DNA from: JAKACA01 sp963769255
GTDB lineage: Bacteria; Actinomycetota; Acidimicrobiia; Acidimicrobiales; Bog-793
Direction of reading: 5' to 3'
Length of the DNA: 64,000 bases
Assembly (NCBI GenBank): GCA_963769255.1
Contig: CAVYKV010000001.1
Span: 1,116,001 to 1,180,000, forward strand
The position numbers were made by a program, and so were the translations under genes. The first letter of the stretch is position 1. Every line of letters begins with the position of its first letter. Below are positions 8,412 to 16,866 of this stretch, one piece after another. A model generated the notes under the pieces. That model worked only from the letters and a program-made list of their open reading frames with translations. It made no database searches and was not told the origin of the DNA.

Positions 8412-9065
8412 GTGGATCCATCCGACGAGACGGCGCTGCTGGCGGCCGCCGCCGGCGGTGACACGGAGGCGCTCGGCGCGTTGCTGGCGGCCCAGTACGA
8501 CCGCTGCTTCGCCGTCTGCCGGCGGATCCTCTCGCAACGCGACGATGCCCTCGACGCCACGCAGGAGGCGATGATCGCCATCGCCCGCGGTGTCGCCGGC
8601 TTCGACGGCCGCAGCTCCTTCTCGACATGGTGCTACCGCGTCGCCACGAACGCCGCCCTCGACGAGCTGCGGAGGCGGCGGCGGCGTCCGGTCCTCCTGC
8701 GGGCGGAGCGGGACGGGGCGGCGGGGCAGCCGTACGCCGGTTCCGCCGCCGGCGACCCCGTGGCGGCGCGAGTCACCGACCGGCTGGGCGTCGAGGAGGT
8801 GCTCGCCGCCCTGCCCGAGGAACAACGCGTGGCCGTCGTGCTGCGCGACATCGCCGACCTCGACTACGCAGCGATCGCTTCCGTGCTCGGGGTGCCGATC
8901 GGGACGGTGCGCTCCCGCATCGCCCGGGGGCGGACGGCCATCGCCAACGCCCTCGGCGCCTGTCGGGCGGCGTCAGTGCCCGGTGGCGTGGTGGCTGCCG
9001 CCTCGCGAGAGGGTGGGAACTTCCCGGTGACCGATGACGTCGAAGCGGGTGAGGAACCTTCATGA
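8412..9065 (+). CDS. ECF-type RNA polymerase sigma factor
   Basis: The protein is about 217 residues with region 2 (LAAQYDRCFAVCRRIL, DALDATQEAMIAIARG, FSTWCYRVATNAALDELRR) and region 4 (EEVLAALPEEQRVAVVLRD, followed by a helix-turn-helix at GVPIGTVRSRIARGR). It directs RNA polymerase to stress promoters and is held by the anti-sigma factor encoded next. GTG 8412 is the start that places region 2 at the usual distance; the frame is open further upstream. Its stop overlaps the next ATG (ATGA), so the two are translationally coupled. A variable tail of ~30 residues follows region 4. Confidence 0.88.
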   Translation: MDPSDETALLAAAAGGDTEALGALLAAQYDRCFAVCRRILSQRDDALDATQEAMIAIARGVAGFDGRSSFSTWCYRVATNAALDELRRRRRRPVLLRAERDGAAGQPYAGSAAGDPVAARVTDRLGVEEVLAALPEEQRVAVVLRDIADLDYAAIASVLGVPIGTVRSRIARGRTAIANALGACRAASVPGGVVAAASREGGNFPVTDDVEAGEEPS

Positions 9066-9829
9066 CCGACGATCGCACACCTACTCTGGCGGCCGGCGAT
9101 CACGCCTCGGCCGAGGAGCTGTCGGCCCTCGTCGACGGGGAGCTCGACGAGCGGCGTGCGCCGGCTGTGCTCGAACACGTCGCCGCCTGCTCGGCGTGCA
9201 CCGAGGCGCGTGCCCGCCTCGGAGAGGTCCGGCGGCTGCTGCGTGACCTCGATGCCGAGGTACCGGCGGGCGGGCGGGAGGCCGCCGTGGCTGTTGCGCT
9301 CGAGGCAGCCCGCCGCGAGGCCACTGCCGACGAACCGGCGCCCATCGTCGCCGTGGCGACGCTGCGGCGTCGTCGCGGCGTGCGCCGGCGGAAGGTGGCG
9401 GGCATCGCCGCCGCCGTGATCCTGGCCGCCGGCGTGGCGAGCGGCGTCGGGGTGGCGTTGTCGAGCTCGAACCCTCCGCGGACGTCTGCGACAGGGTCCG
9501 TACCGCAGGCGCGGCTCGGCGGGGCGGGGGAGCCCCCGGGTGGCCCGGTCGACGTTCGCACACCGGCCCCCGGTCCTGTCGTGGCGGAGATCAGCCGGGG
9601 CGATGTGAGCTCCGTGCAACTCCTGCACCTGGGCCACGGCCAGGACGGGCTCGTCGTGACGCTTCGCCCCGGCCGGGAGGCGGTCGTCGACGCCGTCCGG
9701 AGCGGCGAGGTCGTGACCGCGGGTGGGCGCGTGCTCGGTGCCGTGCACGCCCTCGGGCCGCTCCGGATCGAGGTGACCGGGCTCAGTGCTGCCGGCGCCG
9801 CCGAGCTGGAGGCGGATTTGGGCGGCTGA
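9062..9829 (+). CDS. Zinc-finger anti-sigma factor
   Basis: The protein is 255 residues. The N-terminal zinc-associated anti-sigma domain contains HASAEELSALVDGELDE and HVAACSACTEA, giving the H-x3-C-x2-C layout. A single membrane helix (VAGIAAAVILAAGVASGVGVAL, about residues 115-137) then leads to an external C-terminal domain ending GLSAAGAAELEADLGG. The N-terminal domain should bind and silence the ECF sigma encoded by the overlapping upstream gene; release would follow a signal at the outer domain. Pairing with that sigma is strongly supported by the 4-base overlap. The signal is unknown. Confidence 0.85.
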   Translation: MTDDRTPTLAAGDHASAEELSALVDGELDERRAPAVLEHVAACSACTEARARLGEVRRLLRDLDAEVPAGGREAAVAVALEAARREATADEPAPIVAVATLRRRRGVRRRKVAGIAAAVILAAGVASGVGVALSSSNPPRTSATGSVPQARLGGAGEPPGGPVDVRTPAPGPVVAEISRGDVSSVQLLHLGHGQDGLVVTLRPGREAVVDAVRSGEVVTAGGRVLGAVHALGPLRIEVTGLSAAGAAELEADLGG

Positions 9830-9832
9830 GGC

Positions 9833-10290
9833 TCAGGGCTCCTCGGCCGGCGTGCACGCCTGGCACCGGCCGAGCACGGCGAAATGCCGAGGGTCGATCC
9901 GGAAGCCGAAACGCTCCTCGGCGAGGCTCGACAACGTGCGGAACAGCTCCTCCGGTGCTTCGAGGGCGAGGCCGCACCGCTCGCAGACGAGGTGGCCGTG
10001 ATCGGCGGAGGCGAGGTGGTAGATGGCGGGGCCGTGGCCGAGGTGGGTGTGCACGACGACACCGAGGCGCTCCAGCTCGTCCAGGTTGCGGTAGACGGTG
10101 GAGAGGTGGATGTCGGGCGACTGTGCCTGCACGAGGGCGGCGATCTCCTCGGCCGTGCGGTGGTCGGGCGAGGCGAAGAGCGCCTCCAGCAGCTGCCGCC
10201 GGGCGGTCGTGACGCGCCCCCGCGGGCCCGCAGCAGCGCCAGCACGTCTTCCACCATCTCGGCCGGAGTCCTGGCAGGCGCCGTCGTCAC
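9833..10290 (-). CDS. Fur-family metalloregulator, frameshifted
   Basis: The winged-helix N-terminus (MVEDVLALLRARGG) and the rest (RRQLLEAL, then HLSTVYRNLDELERLGVV and the dimer domain) lie in different frames. One missing base in a G-rich run near 10215 separates them. Recognition helix STVYRNLDEL, regulatory-site residues DHGHLVCERCG, and a second pair GRCQAC near the C-terminus are intact, so the product would bind Zn and a regulatory metal. GTG 10290 is the likely start. Family members repress iron, zinc or peroxide genes; which one cannot be told. A homopolymer-adjacent break suggests sequencing error as readily as true loss. Confidence 0.78.
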
Positions 10291-10354
10291 CGCCGCAAAG
10301 CTTACGGCCCGTCGGCGCAGGCCTGGTGCTGCCACACGGGCACCACCGGTGGAG

Positions 10355-10600
10355 CTACTGCTGGTAGCCCTCCACCGTCTCGGGGGGACGGAGGTGCGCC
10401 TCGTCGGGGTTCTCGCCCATCTCGCGGCGTGCACGGCGCTGGCGGAGCAGATCCCACAGCTGGTCGAGGCGGACCTCGAGCTCCTGCAAACGCTGGCGGT
10501 CGCTGTCGGTCAGTCCCCGGCCACCGCCCGTCTGGTTCCGCAGCTGGTGCTCTTCCTCGACGAGGTCGTCGATTCGCTTCACGATGTCGTGATCGTCCAA
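10355..10600 (-). CDS. DUF2630 family protein
   Basis: This 81-residue charged helical protein has the DUF2630 pattern: MDDHDIVKRIDDLVEEEHQL at the start, then LQELEVRLDQLWDLLRQRRARRE and an ENPDEAHLRPP tail. The family is typical of actinobacteria, has no assigned function, and is predicted as a coiled-coil cytosolic protein. It lies 65 bases upstream of the Fur-family gene on the same strand. Confidence 0.8.
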   Translation of the reverse strand: MDDHDIVKRIDDLVEEEHQLRNQTGGGRGLTDSDRQRLQELEVRLDQLWDLLRQRRARREMGENPDEAHLRPPETVEGYQQ

Positions 10601-10753
10601 CTCACCACCTCCTGCGCACTAGACGCCCGCGGGACTGCATCGTAGGGTGTCGGCGGCGGGAGGGTGCCGCTGAGGCCCCAATCGTTGCCAGCGGGTTCCG
10701 GGATCCGGCGCCAACTGGCGCCTCGACTGACGACAGGAAGCCAGAGGCCGGCC

Positions 10754-11317
10754 ATGGCCGCCTACGCCGCCCTCCTGAAGGGCATCAATCTCGGCGGCCA
10801 CCACCGCGTCGCCATGGCAGAGCTCCGCGACGTCTGCACCGGGCTCGGGCTCGAGAACGTGGCCACCTACGTGCAGAGCGGCAACGTGGTGCTCTCGAGC
10901 CCGCGCCGGGACGCCGTCGCACTCGCCGCGGACCTCGAGGTCGCCCTCGCCGGCGCCTTCGGCTTCGACGTCCCGGTGATCGTCCGCTCGGGCGCCCAGC
11001 TGCAGGCGGTGGTCGTCCACAACCCGTTCGTCCAAGCGGGCAAGGATGCATCCGAGCTGTCGGTCGGCTTCCTCGCCGGGCGCCCGACGCCCGAAGCCGC
11101 CCGCCGGCTGAGGGACGACCCGCTCGCCGCCTCGCCGCCCGACGGCCACGAGTTCGACCTGCGCGACGAGGAGGTGTACCTCTTCCACCCCGGCGGCTAC
11201 GGCCGGACGAAGCTCACGAACGCCTTCTTCGATCGCCGGCTCGGCACGACCATGACGGTGCGCAACTGGCGCACCGTCCTCGCCCTCGCGGACCTCACCC
11301 GGCAGCTGGACACGTGA
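10754..11317 (+). CDS. DUF1697 family protein
   Basis: The protein is 187 residues and full length for DUF1697: it opens AAYAALLKGINLGGHHRVAM, continues NVATYVQSGNVVL, and ends with the block GRTKLTNAFFDRRLG then TVRNWRTVLALADL. The function of the family is unknown; it is soluble and common in actinobacteria. ATG 10754 gives the canonical N-terminus. It lies 108 bases before the encapsulin gene in the same direction, but no encapsulin cargo-loading tail is visible at its C-terminus (it ends TRQLDT), so it is not an obvious cargo. Confidence 0.85.
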   Translation: MAAYAALLKGINLGGHHRVAMAELRDVCTGLGLENVATYVQSGNVVLSSPRRDAVALAADLEVALAGAFGFDVPVIVRSGAQLQAVVVHNPFVQAGKDASELSVGFLAGRPTPEAARRLRDDPLAASPPDGHEFDLRDEEVYLFHPGGYGRTKLTNAFFDRRLGTTMTVRNWRTVLALADLTRQLDT

Positions 11318-11338
11318 AAGACGGCCGACCAGCATGCG

Positions 11339-11369
11339 TCGCCGTACGTCCTTGAGTACGGTGGCGAGG
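11339..11369. repeat. Imperfect inverted repeat upstream of encapsulin
   Basis: TCGCCGTAC and GTACGGTGGCGA flank an 8-base centre, giving a hairpin with a two-base bulge between the DUF1697 stop and the encapsulin start. It may be a terminator of the upstream gene or a 5'-leader structure; there is no further support. Confidence 0.35.
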
Positions 11370-11425
11370 GGCGACGGGCACCTGCCCACGAGTGGCAACT
11401 TCCGGATCGGAACGAGGAACCTGTC

Positions 11426-12232
11426 ATGAACCATCTGATGCGAGAGCTCGCTCCCGTGTCCGACGCCGCCTGGCGTCAGATCGAAGGGGAAGCCGAGCGG
11501 TCACTGAAGCATTACCTGGCGGCTCGCCGCCTCGTCGACTTCGTCGGCCCACTCGGCTGGAGGCACTCCTCCGTCGACCTCGGGCGCGTGAAGGATCTGA
11601 AAGGCGGCGCCCTCGCTCCGGCGGAGGTGGCGCAGCGGAGGGTGCTCCCGCTCATCGAGCTGCGCGTGCCCTTCTCGATGCCACGCTCCGAGCTGGCGGC
11701 GGCCGACCGCGGGGCGACCGACCTCGACCTCGACCCGGTCATCGAGGCGAGCCGCGCCGCCGCCCTGGCGGAGGACGGCGCCGTCTTCGCCGGCTTCGCG
11801 GCGGGCGACATCGAGGGGATCGGGCCGGCCTCGCCGCATGATCCCGTGGCGATCAGCGACGACTACGGCCACTACCCCGAGCACGTGGCCGCCGCCGTGG
11901 CGACGCTGCGTGCGGCGGACGTGGCCGGCCCGTACGCCGTTGCCCTCGGCGCCCGCTGCTTCAAGGGCGTCACCGAGACGACCGAGCACGGCGGCTACCC
12001 GGTCTTCCAGCACCTGCACGAGATCCTCGGCGGCCCCATCGTGTGGGCACCTGCCGTCGACGGCGCCATCGTCCTCAGCCGCCGTGGGGGTGACTACGAG
12101 CTGACAGTCGGCGAGGACTTCGCCATCGGGTACGCCTCCTCGGACGCCGGCTCGGTCGGGTTGTACGTCGAGGAGACGCTCGCCTTCCGCATCAACGCCC
12201 CCGAAGCGGCGGTCCGGCTCGTCTACAGCTGA
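11426..12232 (+). CDS. Family 1 encapsulin shell protein
   Basis: The protein is 268 residues and matches the linocin/encapsulin family: N-terminus MNHLMRELAPVSDAAWRQIE, then LAARRLVDFVGPLGW, the mid-protein RVLPLIELRVPFSM, and the C-terminal TVGEDFAIGYAS then AFRINAPEAAVRLVY. Encapsulins have the HK97 fold and self-assemble into icosahedral protein compartments that enclose an enzyme bearing a short C-terminal targeting peptide. The usual cargo (DyP peroxidase, ferritin-like protein, hemerythrin) is not encoded beside it, so the cargo must be elsewhere or unusual. Neighbours are DUF1697 upstream and a convergent penicillin-binding protein. Confidence 0.92.
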   Translation: MNHLMRELAPVSDAAWRQIEGEAERSLKHYLAARRLVDFVGPLGWRHSSVDLGRVKDLKGGALAPAEVAQRRVLPLIELRVPFSMPRSELAAADRGATDLDLDPVIEASRAAALAEDGAVFAGFAAGDIEGIGPASPHDPVAISDDYGHYPEHVAAAVATLRAADVAGPYAVALGARCFKGVTETTEHGGYPVFQHLHEILGGPIVWAPAVDGAIVLSRRGGDYELTVGEDFAIGYASSDAGSVGLYVEETLAFRINAPEAAVRLVYS

Positions 12233-12244
12233 GCCTCCCGGCGC

Positions 12245-13849
12245 CTAGTAACCCCCCTGCAGCGCCAACGCCGCCTTCAGCACCGGGAGCAGGACCGGAC
12301 CGGCGACGCTGGCGCCCGTCGGGTTGAAGACGCCGCTCGTGCACTCGGCCTGCGTGACGGGCACCATGGCGGCGACCGCCACGCTCGGCGTCTCGCCCTG
12401 GGCGGCCGGCCCGAGGGCGATGAGCCAGTTGTCGGTGCCGCAGGTGTTGGAGCCAGGCTCCGCCGTCCCCGTCTTGGCGGCGATCGTGGGGCCGCCGTCC
12501 GCGTACCAGCCGGCGAAGAGCCCCTGGGCGGTGCCGCCGGGCGTGAGCGTGACCCCCGTCATGAGCTGGCGGACGCGGCCTGCGGTGCTCGCCGAGGTGG
12601 CGCGGCGCCAGGCGTGGGGGGTGTAGGTGTACTCCGTTTCGCCGTAGCCGTTCACGGCCCGCTCCAGGACATGGGGCGTCATGATGACGCCGTTGTCGCC
12701 GATGGCGCCGGCGACCATGGCCATCTCGAGCACGGTGGCCCCGTCGTCGAACTGGCCGATGGCCGAGTAGCCCGTATAGGGCTCGGAGCCGCCGATGGCC
12801 GACGCCGTCGGCAGGAGGGAGGGTGCGGCGTCGGGGAGGTCGATGGGAGGGACGCCCTTGCTGTTGCAGTAGCCCGAGGTGGGCAGCCCGATGCAGAAGC
12901 CGAAGGCATGCGCCTCCTCGGCGAGGGTGTCGTAGCCGAGCTCGTCACCGATCTGGGCATAGGCGGTGTCGCAGGAGAACGCCAGGATTTGCGGGAGGTG
13001 CCCGCCACCGGCGGGGCACACTTCGCCGCCGTAGTTCTCAAGTGGGAGCGAGCCGGGGGAGTGGGGGAACTTGATGGACGAGACGGGCGGGAAGAACTGG
13101 TGGGCGATGCGAGGGTCGTGGTCGTAGACGGCGGAGGTCGTGACGACCTTCATCGTCGAGCCCGGAGGCTCCCGCTCGGAGATGGCGTAGTTGAGGCGAG
13201 GGTCGTACCCACCCCGGGCGGCGAGCCGGTTGTACTTCTCGGCGAGCCGGTTCACCGCCGCCGGGTTGTGGACGGCGAAGAGGTTCGGGTCGTAGTTCGG
13301 GTACCCGTACATGGCGAGGACGGCGCCCGTGCGGGGGTCGAGGACGACGATGGCCCCGCCGTCCTTGGCGCTCGAGGCGTCGAGCGCTGTCATGGCGGCC
13401 GCCTGCACCTTCTCGTCGAGGGTGAGGTAGATGTCGTCGGTCTCATCCCGCTGCCGCAGCACCGACCCGAGCGAGCCGGGCGCCACCGGGTGCTCCGCCA
13501 AGTAGTTGTCGTAATAGGCCTCGAGGCCCGTGTCGGCATCGACGGCGTTGGCGTAGTAGCCCGTGATGGCGGAGAACATGCGGGCGGTGAGCTTCGGGTA
13601 GACGCGCAGGTACTTGAAGGAGTCGTTCGTGGGCCGGGAGTAGGCGAGGACGACACCGTCGGCCGTGATGATCTCGCCCCGGTCCTCGTCGAACGGCGAG
13701 GGAACCGTCGTGGTCGTCTGGAAGAACGGGTTGGAGCGGACAGTGCCCGACTCCCGAACCTGCAGGTTGTTCATCTGGAGGAAGAGGAGCACGAAGCACA
13801 GCAAGAGCACCGTCCCGACCCACGCCACCCTTCGATCGATCGACGACAC
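12245..13849 (-). CDS. Penicillin-binding protein, PBP2/FtsI-like transpeptidase
   Basis: This 534-residue class B PBP has an N-terminal membrane anchor (VAWVGTVLLLCFVLLFLQ), a dimerisation region with DRGEIITADGVVLAYS, and a transpeptidase domain. Active-site motifs are SxxK as PGSTMK, SxN-like as SCD (Asp instead of the usual Asn, in FSCDTAYAQ), and KTG as AAKTGTAE. It cross-links peptidoglycan outside the membrane. The arrangement resembles actinobacterial PbpA, which is normally beside rodA/ftsW and pknAB; none of these is present here. The gene is convergent with encapsulin, 12 bases apart. Confidence 0.9.
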   Translation of the reverse strand: MSSIDRRVAWVGTVLLLCFVLLFLQMNNLQVRESGTVRSNPFFQTTTTVPSPFDEDRGEIITADGVVLAYSRPTNDSFKYLRVYPKLTARMFSAITGYYANAVDADTGLEAYYDNYLAEHPVAPGSLGSVLRQRDETDDIYLTLDEKVQAAAMTALDASSAKDGGAIVVLDPRTGAVLAMYGYPNYDPNLFAVHNPAAVNRLAEKYNRLAARGGYDPRLNYAISEREPPGSTMKVVTTSAVYDHDPRIAHQFFPPVSSIKFPHSPGSLPLENYGGEVCPAGGGHLPQILAFSCDTAYAQIGDELGYDTLAEEAHAFGFCIGLPTSGYCNSKGVPPIDLPDAAPSLLPTASAIGGSEPYTGYSAIGQFDDGATVLEMAMVAGAIGDNGVIMTPHVLERAVNGYGETEYTYTPHAWRRATSASTAGRVRQLMTGVTLTPGGTAQGLFAGWYADGGPTIAAKTGTAEPGSNTCGTDNWLIALGPAAQGETPSVAVAAMVPVTQAECTSGVFNPTGASVAGPVLLPVLKAALALQGGY

Positions 13850-14023
13850 TCATCCACCTCGCCTGCGCCTGCCCGGCCTGGAAAGGGGCCGGCGTCAGCG
13901 TCGGCCGGTCCCGTTGTGCGGCCCCAGTGTTCCATGCCGGCCCACCGCGCCCGCGTCATCAGTCGTCGAGCGACGGCGTCGCCGTGACCGGGGTTGCGGC
14001 ACCCCGTCTGCAAGAATTGCGGT

Positions 14024-14485
14024 GTGAGCGGCCGCGATCAGGCCAAGCGGGCTCGGGCCGGCCCGAGCGAGCACGACCGGGCACGCGCCCTGTCGGTCGT
14101 GCGGCGTTGCGGGGCCGACGGATTGCTCAGCTCGGGCGAGACGGACGACGCCGTCGAACAGATCTTCCGGGCGCGTACGCTCGGCGAGCTCGACGCCGTG
14201 CTGAGCCGGCTGCCGCAGAGCCCTCACATCGCGGCCGAGACGATCCTCTCGCACGGCATCGTCCCGCCGGTGTCGAAGGCGCCGGCGCCCTGGTGGCGCG
14301 GCATGCTGCTCTGGTCCGTCGGCGGCAATATCCTCTGGCTCGTCGTCTGGCTGATCACCGGGGGAGCCGTCGTCTGGCTGTTCGGCGGGGTGATCTTGAG
14401 TCTCATCGCCTTCACGTTCCGTTTCGTCCTCGGCCACCGGCGCCAGGTGCGGCCGGCGCCGAGCCGGCGGGGGCGAGCCTCCTAG
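14024..14485 (+). CDS. DUF1707 and two-TM membrane protein
   Basis: A DUF1707-type N-terminal domain (HDRARALSVVRRCGADGLLSSGETDDAVEQIFRARTLGEL, given here by its two anchor blocks at residues ~17-60) is followed by two membrane helices (LLWSVGGNILWLVVWL and GAVVWLFGGVILSLIAFTF) and a basic tail. The layout is common in actinobacteria: a small cytoplasmic domain tethered to the membrane, of unknown function. GTG 14024 places the domain correctly; a TTG at 13994 is also in frame. It is divergent from the PBP gene across 174 bases. Confidence 0.72.
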   Translation: MSGRDQAKRARAGPSEHDRARALSVVRRCGADGLLSSGETDDAVEQIFRARTLGELDAVLSRLPQSPHIAAETILSHGIVPPVSKAPAPWWRGMLLWSVGGNILWLVVWLITGGAVVWLFGGVILSLIAFTFRFVLGHRRQVRPAPSRRGRAS

Positions 14486-14517
14486 GCGTTCTGCCGGACT
14501 GGGTGGGACCGCCGGGC

Positions 14518-14964
14518 TCAGTGGCCCTCGCGAACCACGAGGACCGGGCAATGGGCGTGGTGGACGCACTGGGTCGACACGGATCCCATCACGAGCCCCA
14601 TGAAGCCACCCAGCCCGCGAGTGCCGACGACGAGCAGCGTGGCCGCCTTGCTGGCGTCGATGAGGACCGACGCCGGGCTGCCGGGCACGGCGATCCACTC
14701 GACGTCGAGGCCCTCCGTCGCAGGCCCTGTGCTGGCGACTCGCTGCAGGAGCTCTTTCGCCTCCGCCTCGAGATGGGCGTACAGCTCCTCGCCCGTCGAG
14801 CCGGTGAGCGCCTCCACGACCGGGTAGGCGTAGGTGACGTGCAGCCGGGAGCCTCGGAGCCGGGCCTCTTCGGCGGCCACCTCGAGGGCCGCCTTGGCTC
14901 CGGGGGACCCGTCCACGCCGACGACGACGAGCGGCGATGTCGGCGGGGTGGGTGCGTCCGTCAT
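14518..14964 (-). CDS. Universal stress protein (UspA family)
   Basis: This 148-residue single Usp domain has LVVVGVDGSPGAKAAL at the N-terminus and the ATP-binding signature GTRGLGG then MGSVSTQCV at the C-terminus (G-2x-G-9x-G-S). Family members bind ATP and help cells survive hypoxia, starvation or oxidative stress. ATG 14964 is well placed; the open frame further upstream is a shadow. It is convergent with the DUF1707 gene. Its co-occurrence with WS/DGAT genes fits a non-growing, lipid-storing stress response, but no shared operator was confirmed. Confidence 0.9.
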   Translation of the reverse strand: MTDAPTPPTSPLVVVGVDGSPGAKAALEVAAEEARLRGSRLHVTYAYPVVEALTGSTGEELYAHLEAEAKELLQRVASTGPATEGLDVEWIAVPGSPASVLIDASKAATLLVVGTRGLGGFMGLVMGSVSTQCVHHAHCPVLVVREGH

Positions 14965-15132
14965 GGGTGCTCTCCTTCCGGCCGGCCGGTGAATGGGCCA
15001 GAGCTCCATTCCAGCATGTGCAAGGCACCTGGCGCTGGGGCGCCGCCGTGTTGCGGCCGGCCGGCCTCGGTGCGCCCGTCGGCGACCGGCGTAGTGTCGG
15101 GAGATGCCCGCCACCCCCCGGATCGAGCACGT

Positions 15133-16326
15133 ATGAAGGCGCTCGTCTTCGACCACCACCTCGGTCGTGAGGCGATCGCCAAGATCGCCGGGACGGTGGA
15201 CAAGCGGGGTTATGTCTCGAGGTTCGCCCCCGCCCACCTGGCCGACATCGAAGAGCCGACGATCCCGGGGCCGGGCTGGGTCACCTGCGACACGATCGTG
15301 AGCGGCCTGTGCGGTTCCGACGCCAAGCAGATCCTCCTCAACGGCTCGCTCGACAACCCCTTGACGGCGCTGCTGACGTTCCCGCACGTCCTCGGGCACG
15401 AGGCCGTCGCCCGGAGGACCGACACGGGCGAGCGCGTCGTGCTCAACCCCTGGCTGTCCTGCGGCCCTCGCGGCATGGAGCCGCCCTGCCCGGCCTGCCG
15501 GGAGGGCCGCTACCCCTGGTGCCGGAATTTCACGCACGGCGCCGTCCCGCCGGCGCTCCACATCGGCAACTGCGCCGGCGCCTCCGGTGCCCACGCCGAA
15601 CGCTTCTCCGCCCACGAGGGCCAGCTCTTCCCCGTCCCGGCCGACGTGCCCGACGAGGTCGCCGTGCTGGCCGACCCGACGAGCGTGTCGCTGCGCACGA
15701 TCCTCCTCCATCCCCCCACGCAGGGACGCCCGGCCCTCGTCTACGGTTCGGGCACCCTGGCCTTCGCCGCCGTGGCGCTCCTACGCCACCTCTACCCCGA
15801 CACCGAGGTCTGGGCGGTGACGAGAGGCGGCCCGCGGGCGGAGATGGCGAGGCGGATGGGGGCGCACGCCGTCCTGCCCTCGGCGCCCGACGAGCTCGTG
15901 GCGGCGGTGGCCGACCGCCTCGGAGCGCCGACTCTCGTGCCCTGGAGCGGTCACGAATGGCTGCAGGACGGGCCGTCCGTCGTCTACGACACGATCGGAT
16001 CCATCGAGACGGTCGAGACCTCCCTCCGCCTCCTCGAAACGGGCGGCACCCTCGTCGTGAGCGGCGTGGAGCCGCCCGGCCGTTTCGAGTGGACGCCCTT
16101 GTACTTCAAGGAGCTGCGCGTGATCGGCTCCAACGCCTTCGGGATCGAGGAGGTACGGGGCGTCCGCAAGCACGCCTTCGAGCACTACTTCGACTGGGTG
16201 GCCGAAGGCCTCGATCTCAGCGCGCTCATCACGCACCATTTCCGGCTCGACGACTGGCGCCAGGCCGTGCTCACCGCTTCGGAGGCACGCACGACGGGGG
16301 CGATCAAGGTGTTGTTGCGGCCCTGA
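15133..16326 (+). CDS. Zinc-binding alcohol dehydrogenase-like (MDR) oxidoreductase
   Basis: The enzyme is 397 residues, medium-chain dehydrogenase/reductase fold. SGLCGSDAKQ carries the catalytic zinc Cys, FPHVLGHEAVAR the His-Glu, and the structural-zinc region has CGPRGMEPPCPACREGRYPWC. The nucleotide-binding loop is degenerate (LVYGSGTLAFAAVALL). It would oxidise an alcohol or reduce an aldehyde with NAD(P)H. The GHEWLQDGPSVVYDTIG segment and long insert between zinc sites set it apart from glucose or threonine dehydrogenases. It stands alone; the substrate is unknown. Confidence 0.82.
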   Translation: MKALVFDHHLGREAIAKIAGTVDKRGYVSRFAPAHLADIEEPTIPGPGWVTCDTIVSGLCGSDAKQILLNGSLDNPLTALLTFPHVLGHEAVARRTDTGERVVLNPWLSCGPRGMEPPCPACREGRYPWCRNFTHGAVPPALHIGNCAGASGAHAERFSAHEGQLFPVPADVPDEVAVLADPTSVSLRTILLHPPTQGRPALVYGSGTLAFAAVALLRHLYPDTEVWAVTRGGPRAEMARRMGAHAVLPSAPDELVAAVADRLGAPTLVPWSGHEWLQDGPSVVYDTIGSIETVETSLRLLETGGTLVVSGVEPPGRFEWTPLYFKELRVIGSNAFGIEEVRGVRKHAFEHYFDWVAEGLDLSALITHHFRLDDWRQAVLTASEARTTGAIKVLLRP

Positions 16327-16373
16327 GGACGGCGGCTCAACGCGATGTCAGTTGCCCTGACACGTCCTGCGCC

Positions 16374-16772
16374 TTACGTCGCCGGCCGGCGGAGGTTGAA
16401 GCGGAGCGCCGACCAGTCGGCATCGACGGCGCACACCTTGAAGTCCACGAGGCCGTTGGCGATGGCGGCCGTGCGCACGACCTCGTCGGAGAGGTCGGAG
16501 GCGAGCGGCGACGAGCGTTTCGGCCAGGCGATCCAGAGGCCGCTGCCGGACGCCCGTGGGGCCATGGCGCCGATGCGGCGCTCCAGCTCGGCAGCGGTCC
16601 GGACGAACCAGACGGTGAGGTCGGCGGCGCCACGGGCGGAGCGCCGGACCCTCACCCCGCCGGGTACGGGACCGATCTCGAAACGCACTGGAGCCCCCAC
16701 GAGCGCCACCTCCCACCCCTCCCGCAGGCCGAGCTTGCGGGCGAGCGGGGTCACGGCGGCACTCTCGGCCAT
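16374..16772 (-). CDS. DUF3052 family protein
   Basis: This 132-residue protein fits DUF3052, a family common in actinobacteria: TPLARKLGLREGWEVALVGAP near the N-terminus, ADLTVWFVRTAAELERRIGA in the middle, SGLWIAWPKRSS and then VDFKVCAVDADWSALRF at the end. It is a small soluble protein of unknown function. It is convergent with the MDR oxidoreductase and divergent from the SGNH lipoprotein. Confidence 0.8.
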   Translation of the reverse strand: MAESAAVTPLARKLGLREGWEVALVGAPVRFEIGPVPGGVRVRRSARGAADLTVWFVRTAAELERRIGAMAPRASGSGLWIAWPKRSSPLASDLSDEVVRTAAIANGLVDFKVCAVDADWSALRFNLRRPAT

Positions 16773-16866
16773 GGCGCATCATGGCACGGGCGTCCCGAGC
16801 GGTCGCCTGATCCCCGCTCGCCTGATCCCGCTCGCCTCCCCGTGACCTCTAGGATCAGGCCAACCC

